In this document: positions 30,655-34,092 of the stretch, piece by piece
Position numbering within the stretch: the first letter of the stretch is position 1
Layout: each line of letters begins with the position of its first letter
Assembly: GCA_005881825.1 (NCBI GenBank)
Contig: VBEO01000040.1
Location: 1-34,092, forward strand
Reading direction: 5' to 3'
Length of the DNA: 34,092 nucleotides
From: Chloroflexota bacterium
GTDB lineage: Bacteria > Chloroflexota > Dormibacteria > Dormibacterales > Dormibacteraceae
The notes under the pieces: model-generated
What the model saw: the letters and a program-made list of their open reading frames with translations, nothing else
The model's database searches: none
What the model was told of the DNA's origin: nothing
Made by a program: the position numbers and the translations under genes

Positions 30655-31518
30655 ATGGCGGTCACGCCCGAAACTCCGCTCGGCGAGGCCGAGTATGTCG
30701 CGCTCGACGTGGAGACCACCGGCAACCGGCCGTTCCTGGTCATCGAGATCGGCGCCGAGCGCTTCCGGCTGGACGCCACGCTGTCCCTCTTCGACACCCT
30801 GGTCGAAGCCCGCGCGCCGATCAACCGCTACGCCCAGCAGCGGCACCAGATCGATCGCGCGATGCTGGTGGGGGCGCCGGGCTTCAGCGACGCCCGCTCG
30901 GCCTTCCTGCGCTTTGCACGAGGTTCGGTGCTGGTCGAGCACAGCCACGACGCCTTCGACACCTACTTGGTGGGGCGCGGCCTGAAGGAGCCGCTCGAAC
31001 ATCCGATCGTGGACACCTCGGCTCTGGCCCGGCTGGTGCTCGACCTGCCCGGCGGCCAGACCCCCGGCCTGGCCCGGGTCGTCGAGGCGCTGGAGCTGGA
31101 CGTGAGCCCGGCGCACGCCGCCCTGGGCGACGCTCAGGCCACGGCCGCCGTCTTTCGGGAATTGGTGGCGCGGGGCCGGGAGCGCTTCGGCTGGAGCCAG
31201 GTCGGCGACCTGCTGTCGGTGCTGCCGCGGCCCGAGATCGACCGCTCCCGGATCGCTCCCGGCGCCCAACCTCCCCGCCAGCGGGGGGGTCGGCCCGAAG
31301 GGCCGGGCGCCGGGTCGGTCAGTCGAAGAGGCTCATCTGCAGGTCCGGCTGGGGATGCACCAGGCCCGACAGCCCGACCCCGAGCAGACGCACCGGCCGC
31401 GACTCCAGGTGCGACTTCTCGAGGGCGGAGCGGGCGGCGCGGAAGATCGTCTCGACGTCGTCGGTCGGGCTCGTCCGGCTCACCTGGCGGCTCACCAGGC
31501 GAAAGTCGGGGAGCTTGA
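30655..31518 (+). CDS. DnaQ-like 3'-5' exonuclease domain protein with overlapping tail
   Basis: Residues 10-200 match the DEDDh exonuclease fold. Exo I is VALDVETTG (D18, E20), Exo II is VEHSHDAFDTYLVGRG and Exo III is PAHAALGDAQAT with the HxALxDA pattern. Such domains proofread or trim single strands. The last 65 residues are Gly/Ser/Arg-rich and lie antisense to the C-terminus of the DNA polymerase IV gene, a 200-nt overlap. They look like accidental read-through past the structured region at 31258-31314, so the true protein may end earlier or a base may be miscalled. The frame upstream of ATG 30655 is also protein-like (LKPRFGEITLFAELLSEG) but has no canonical start. Confidence 0.75.
   Translation: MAVTPETPLGEAEYVALDVETTGNRPFLVIEIGAERFRLDATLSLFDTLVEARAPINRYAQQRHQIDRAMLVGAPGFSDARSAFLRFARGSVLVEHSHDAFDTYLVGRGLKEPLEHPIVDTSALARLVLDLPGGQTPGLARVVEALELDVSPAHAALGDAQATAAVFRELVARGRERFGWSQVGDLLSVLPRPEIDRSRIAPGAQPPRQRGGRPEGPGAGSVSRRGSSAGPAGDAPGPTARPRADAPAATPGATSRGRSGRRGRSSRRRRSGSSGSPGGSPGESRGA
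31258..31314. repeat. nested hairpins at the convergent end of exonuclease and polymerase IV genes
   Basis: An outer perfect 10-bp inverted repeat (31258-31267 and 31305-31314, CCCGGCGCCC) encloses two inner hairpins, CCCCGC..GCGGGG (about 31273-31286) and GGCCC-GAA-GGGCC (about 31292-31304). It lies just before the polymerase IV stop at 31319. This is probably a structured bidirectional 3' end, without T-runs. Confidence 0.5.
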
Positions 31519-32407
31519 GCTTCACGTAGATCGTGCGCGCCCGCACGCCCTCGGCGACCAGCCGCTCGGTCACCCGGTCGGTGAGGTCGCGGAGCGCCGT
31601 CTCCAGGGTCTCGCGGTCGGAGACGTCGTTCTCGAAGGTGGTCTCGGCGCTGATCGTCTTGGCCGGCCGGGTGCCGTCGACGGGTTCGCGGTCGCGGCCC
31701 TGGGCCAGCCGCTGGAGGACGGCCCCGCTGGTCCCGAAGACCTGCAGCAGGCGCGCCGTGTCGTAGTCCGCCAGGTCGCCCACGGTGCGCACCCCCATCA
31801 GGCGCAGGCGCTCCTCGGTTTTTGGCCCCAGGCCGGGCACCACCCCGATCGGCAGCGGGGCCAGGAAGTCGGCCTCAGTGGCGGGCGGCACGATCACCAG
31901 GCCGTCTGGCTTGCGGCTGCCGCTGGCGATCTTGGCCACCAGCTTGCTCGGCGCCGCGCCCACGCTGCAGGTGAGGCCGACCTCGGTGTGGACGGTGAAC
32001 TTGATGCGGCGCGCCACCTCCTCCGGCGTGGAGGTCCCGTGGCGGGTGCGCGCGGTGACGTCCAGGTAAGCCTCGTCCAGGGCCACCGCCTCGATCTTCT
32101 CGGGCGCCGCCCAGCGCCGGAAGATGGCGTGGACCTGGCGGCTGGCTTCCCGGTAGCGGGCGTGGTCGGGCGGCACCACGGTGAGCTGCGGGCAGACCTG
32201 GAGTGCTTCGTGGAGCGGCATCGCCGAGCGCACCCCGAACGTCCGGGCCTCGTAGGAGGCCCCCATCACCACGGCGCGGCGCGAGCTGCCGGCGACCGCG
32301 ACCGGGATGCCTCGCAGCCGGTCCTGGTCGCGCTGGTGGACCGAGGTATAGAAGGCGTCGAGGTCGACGTGCAGGATGGTCCTCGGCCAGGGCTCGACGC
32401 GCGGCAT
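31319..32407 (-). CDS. dinB: DNA polymerase IV (Y-family)
   Basis: This is a full-length 362-residue translesion polymerase. The palm motif TILHVDLDAFYTSVHQRDQD carries the first catalytic Asp and the steric-gate aromatic. The second acidic motif is VALDEAYLDVT. The thumb helix-hairpin-helix region includes GVVPGLGPKTEERLRLMGVR. The little-finger domain ends with the clamp-binding peptide QMSLFD at the extreme C-terminus. It copies damaged DNA with low fidelity and docks on the sliding clamp. The ATG at 32407 is chosen because it begins just before the conserved block. The reading frame extends further upstream into the divergent rmlA promoter but without homology. Its 3' end overlaps the exonuclease reading frame. 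Confidence 0.95.
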   Translation of the reverse strand: MPRVEPWPRTILHVDLDAFYTSVHQRDQDRLRGIPVAVAGSSRRAVVMGASYEARTFGVRSAMPLHEALQVCPQLTVVPPDHARYREASRQVHAIFRRWAAPEKIEAVALDEAYLDVTARTRHGTSTPEEVARRIKFTVHTEVGLTCSVGAAPSKLVAKIASGSRKPDGLVIVPPATEADFLAPLPIGVVPGLGPKTEERLRLMGVRTVGDLADYDTARLLQVFGTSGAVLQRLAQGRDREPVDGTRPAKTISAETTFENDVSDRETLETALRDLTDRVTERLVAEGVRARTIYVKLKLPDFRLVSRQVSRTSPTDDVETIFRAARSALEKSHLESRPVRLLGVGLSGLVHPQPDLQMSLFD

Positions 32408-32457
32408 GGCGCGCAGTTTGCCACAGCATCTGGCGGTCCACGACGGCCCGACCCCCA

Positions 32458-32463
32458 TAGAAT
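32458..32463 (+). promoter_or_regulatory. -10 box for the rmlA-like gene (leaderless start)
   Basis: TAGAAT ends 8 nt before the TTG start codon at 32472. The start is fixed by the conserved KGVMLAGGTGSRLHPLT opening, so this spacing is well supported and implies a leaderless mRNA that begins with UUG or within a base or two of it. Confidence 0.6.
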
Positions 32464-32471
32464 CGGCGTAG

Positions 32472-33215
32472 TTGAAGGGAGTGATGCTGGCCGGCGGCAC
32501 CGGGAGCCGCCTGCATCCGCTGACGCGGATCACCAACAAGCACCTGCTCCCGATCTATGACCGGCCGATGATCACCTACGGGATCGAGGCCCTGGTCAAG
32601 GCCGGGATTACGGAGCTGATGCTTGTCACGGGCGGCATCCACGCGGGCGAGTTCTTCAGGCTGCTCGGCAACGGCCACGACTACGGGGTGGACAGGCTGC
32701 TGTACGCGTATCAGGAGAACCCAGGCGGCATCGCGGAGGCGCTTGGCCTGGCGCAGCGCTTCGCGGGGTCGGACAAGTTGGTGGTGATGCTGGCCGATAA
32801 CGTTTTTGAGCACAGCCTGCGGCCGGCCGTGGCGGCTTTTGAGGCGCAGCGCCGGGGCGCGCGGATCCTGCTTTCACGCATGGAGGACGCTGAGCATCTG
32901 CGCCACCTGGGCGTGGCCCAGCTCGACGGCGGCAACCGGCTCCAGCGCATCATCGAGAAGCCCGAGGAGCCGCCCAGCAGCCTCGTCGTGACCGGCGTCT
33001 ACTTCTACGACTCGACGGTCTGGGCCGTCCTCCCGGAGCTGAAGCCGTCAGGCCGGGGCGAGCTCGAGATCACCGACGTCAACAACCACTACATCGATGA
33101 AGCGACCATGGAGTACGACGTGATCGAAGGCTTCTGGGGTGACGCCGGCGAATCCATCGACGCCTACTACGCGGTCAACGATTTCGTGCGGGCGCACGGC
33201 GCCAACAAGGACTGA
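32472..33215 (+). CDS. rmlA: glucose-1-phosphate thymidylyltransferase-like nucleotidyltransferase
   Basis: The 247-residue protein starts at a TTG with KGVMLAGGTGSRLHPLTRIT, the signature P-loop of sugar-phosphate nucleotidyltransferases. NKHLLPIYDRPMITYGIEAL, VVMLADNVFEHSL, RIIEKPEEPPSSLVVTGVYF and ITDVNNHYIDEATMEYDVIEGFWGDAG (read in pieces) follow in the expected order. It makes dTDP-glucose (or a related NDP-sugar) from a sugar 1-phosphate. It lacks the C-terminal helices of the 290-residue RmlA, so it belongs to a short form. It begins an operon with the rmlC-like and rmlB genes (4-nt gap, then ATGA overlap). Confidence 0.9.
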   Translation: MKGVMLAGGTGSRLHPLTRITNKHLLPIYDRPMITYGIEALVKAGITELMLVTGGIHAGEFFRLLGNGHDYGVDRLLYAYQENPGGIAEALGLAQRFAGSDKLVVMLADNVFEHSLRPAVAAFEAQRRGARILLSRMEDAEHLRHLGVAQLDGGNRLQRIIEKPEEPPSSLVVTGVYFYDSTVWAVLPELKPSGRGELEITDVNNHYIDEATMEYDVIEGFWGDAGESIDAYYAVNDFVRAHGANKD

Positions 33216-33219
33216 CCAG

Positions 33220-33669
33220 ATGCTCAGCGGCGTCGAGATCAAGCGGCTCACCACATATCCCGACGAGCGCGGATTCTTCCGCGAGATCATCCGGGAGACG
33301 GATAGCTTTTTCGGCCACTTCGGTCAGCTCAGCCACTCCCTGATGTATCCGGGCACCGCCAAGGCGTGGCACCTGCATCAGAAACAGATCGACTGGTGGT
33401 ATTGCATCGGCGCCCTAAAGGTCGCGCTGCACGACCTTCGCGAGGGCTCCGAGAGCAAAGGTCAGACGGTGACCTTCTTCATGGGCGACCGCTTCGGCGC
33501 CACCTGCGTCAAGATCCCGCCCGGCGTCGCCCACGGCTGCCGCGCCCTCGAGCTGACGCATCTGCTCTACGTCACCTCCAACGTCTACGACCCCGAGGAC
33601 GAGGGGCGGCTCCCGCACGACGACCCTGGCATCGGCTACGACTGGACCGCCTTCCCGGAGATCAAATGA
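33220..33669 (+). CDS. rmlC: dTDP-4-dehydrorhamnose 3,5-epimerase-like cupin protein
   Basis: The 149-residue protein matches the RmlC cupin fold but is shorter than the usual 180 residues. It begins LSGVEIKRLTTYPDERGFFR with the DERGFF motif. AKAWHLHQKQIDWWYCIGAL occupies the place of the RGLHFQ..Q.KLV active-site strand, FFMGDRFGATCVKIPPGVAH gives the PPG-AHG segment, and GCRALELTHLLYVTSNVYDP is the LLY.....Y end. The catalytic His after RG is replaced by a W-H-L-H arrangement, so it may be an epimerase variant or an isomerase. The ATG at 33220 follows the rmlA-like stop by 4 nt, and the TGA overlaps the rmlB ATG. Confidence 0.8.
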   Translation: MLSGVEIKRLTTYPDERGFFREIIRETDSFFGHFGQLSHSLMYPGTAKAWHLHQKQIDWWYCIGALKVALHDLREGSESKGQTVTFFMGDRFGATCVKIPPGVAHGCRALELTHLLYVTSNVYDPEDEGRLPHDDPGIGYDWTAFPEIK

Positions 33670-34092
33670 CGCGGCGGCTGGAACGTTTGCTGGTCGCCGG
33701 GGGCGCCGGCTTCATCGGCTCCAATTTCGTGCGTCTGCTGCGCAAGGAGCGACCAGAGGTCGAGATCACGGTCCTCGACAAGCTGACCTATGCCGGCAAC
33801 CCCCAGAACCTGGCCGAGTTCGAGGCTCAGGCGGGGTATCGCTTCGTGCGAGGCGACATCTGCGACCGGGAGCTGGTCGACCGGCTGGCGGGCGAGGTGG
33901 ACGCCATCATCAACTTCGCGGCCGAGACCCACGTCGACCGCTCGATCCTGGATCCCTTCGCGTTCGTCGAAACGGACGTGCACGGCGTGGCAGTGCTGTG
34001 CGACGCCGCCCTCCGGCACGGACACCAGGTCTTCCACCTGGTCAGCACCGACGAGGTTTATGGGGACGTGGCGGAGGGACGCTCACGTGAAG
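33666..34092 (+). CDS. rmlB: dTDP-glucose 4,6-dehydratase, N-terminal part (cut by window edge)
   Basis: This reads from the ATG at 33666 to the window end without a stop (about 142 residues). The Rossmann motif is LLVAGGAGFIGSNFVRLLRK, followed by VLDKLTYAGNPQNLAEFEAQ, FVRGDICDRELVDRL, NFAAETHVDRSILDP and LVSTDEVYGDV with the Thr of the catalytic set. The Tyr-x3-Lys pair lies beyond the edge. It converts dTDP-glucose to the 4-keto-6-deoxy sugar, the step between rmlA and rmlC products. It is translationally coupled to the rmlC-like gene (ATGA). rmlD is not seen and may follow downstream. Confidence 0.93.
   Translation, partial: MTRRLERLLVAGGAGFIGSNFVRLLRKERPEVEITVLDKLTYAGNPQNLAEFEAQAGYRFVRGDICDRELVDRLAGEVDAIINFAAETHVDRSILDPFAFVETDVHGVAVLCDAALRHGHQVFHLVSTDEVYGDVAEGRSRE

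Noticed and set aside
1-34092. CRISPR array, tRNA, transposase or prophage genes
   Set aside because: I looked for short regular repeats, tRNA-like cloverleaf ends and integrase or transposase motifs on both strands and found none that I could support.

Overview
This is a GC-rich bacterial chromosome segment (third codon positions are almost always G or C) packed with genes on both strands. I see no tRNA, rRNA, CRISPR array, insertion sequence or phage gene. The gene content suggests a soil-type member of the Terrabacteria, such as Chloroflexota, Dormibacterota or Actinomycetota: a split cytochrome b with a menaquinol-type PDWY motif, a Tat-anchored Rieske protein, a VKOR/DUF929 thiol pair, a PucR-type regulator, and many start codons sitting just after a TAGnnT box. 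The phylum is an inference, not something I could test.

Left part (1-5.6 kb). A minus-strand run holds an acyl-CoA ligase (cut by the window edge), a small helical protein and an arginase-fold protein. A cupin gene diverges from it. A frameshifted MFS transporter follows, then a small protein and a TetR-family operon preceded by two dyads. A VKOR plus DUF929 thioredoxin-like pair probably makes extracytoplasmic disulfides.

Centre-left (5.6-12 kb). A three-gene plus-strand module is the least familiar part. It has a small unknown protein, an 1129-residue Ser/Thr kinase fused to a Cys/His zinc-type motif, a winged helix and an AAA+ ATPase, and a 785-residue membrane protein with a large external domain carrying two C-x10-C repeats.

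Centre (12-19.2 kb). RecQ is broken by a deletion that removes helicase motif III. It is followed by a double-GNAT protein, a GAF/PucR regulator, a VOC protein, a zinc alcohol dehydrogenase and a DUF4190-like protein. A Rieske-fold protein here has lost three of its four cluster ligands but kept both disulfide cysteines.

Centre-right (19.2-27.7 kb). This is a nitrogen module (glnA divergent from amtB-glnK) with thioredoxin, a membrane glycosyltransferase, a small unknown protein, a DGYHR-motif protein and a menaquinol:acceptor oxidoreductase operon (Rieske, cytochrome b N-terminal half, cytochrome b C-terminal half). The PII protein has Val at position 51 where the usual modified Tyr would be.

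Right part (27.7-34.1 kb). A surface-polysaccharide region carries a Wzx-like flippase, a polyprenyl-phosphate sugar transferase and dTDP-sugar genes (rmlA-, rmlC- and rmlB-like, the last cut by the edge). A DnaQ-like exonuclease and DNA polymerase IV, whose reading frames overlap tail to tail, interrupt it.

A recurring theme is start-codon context. Several genes have TAGnnT-like boxes 6-10 nt before the start and no Shine-Dalgarno sequence, which suggests leaderless mRNAs. Four genes have no ATG, GTG or TTG where their protein homology or expected N-terminus appears to begin.
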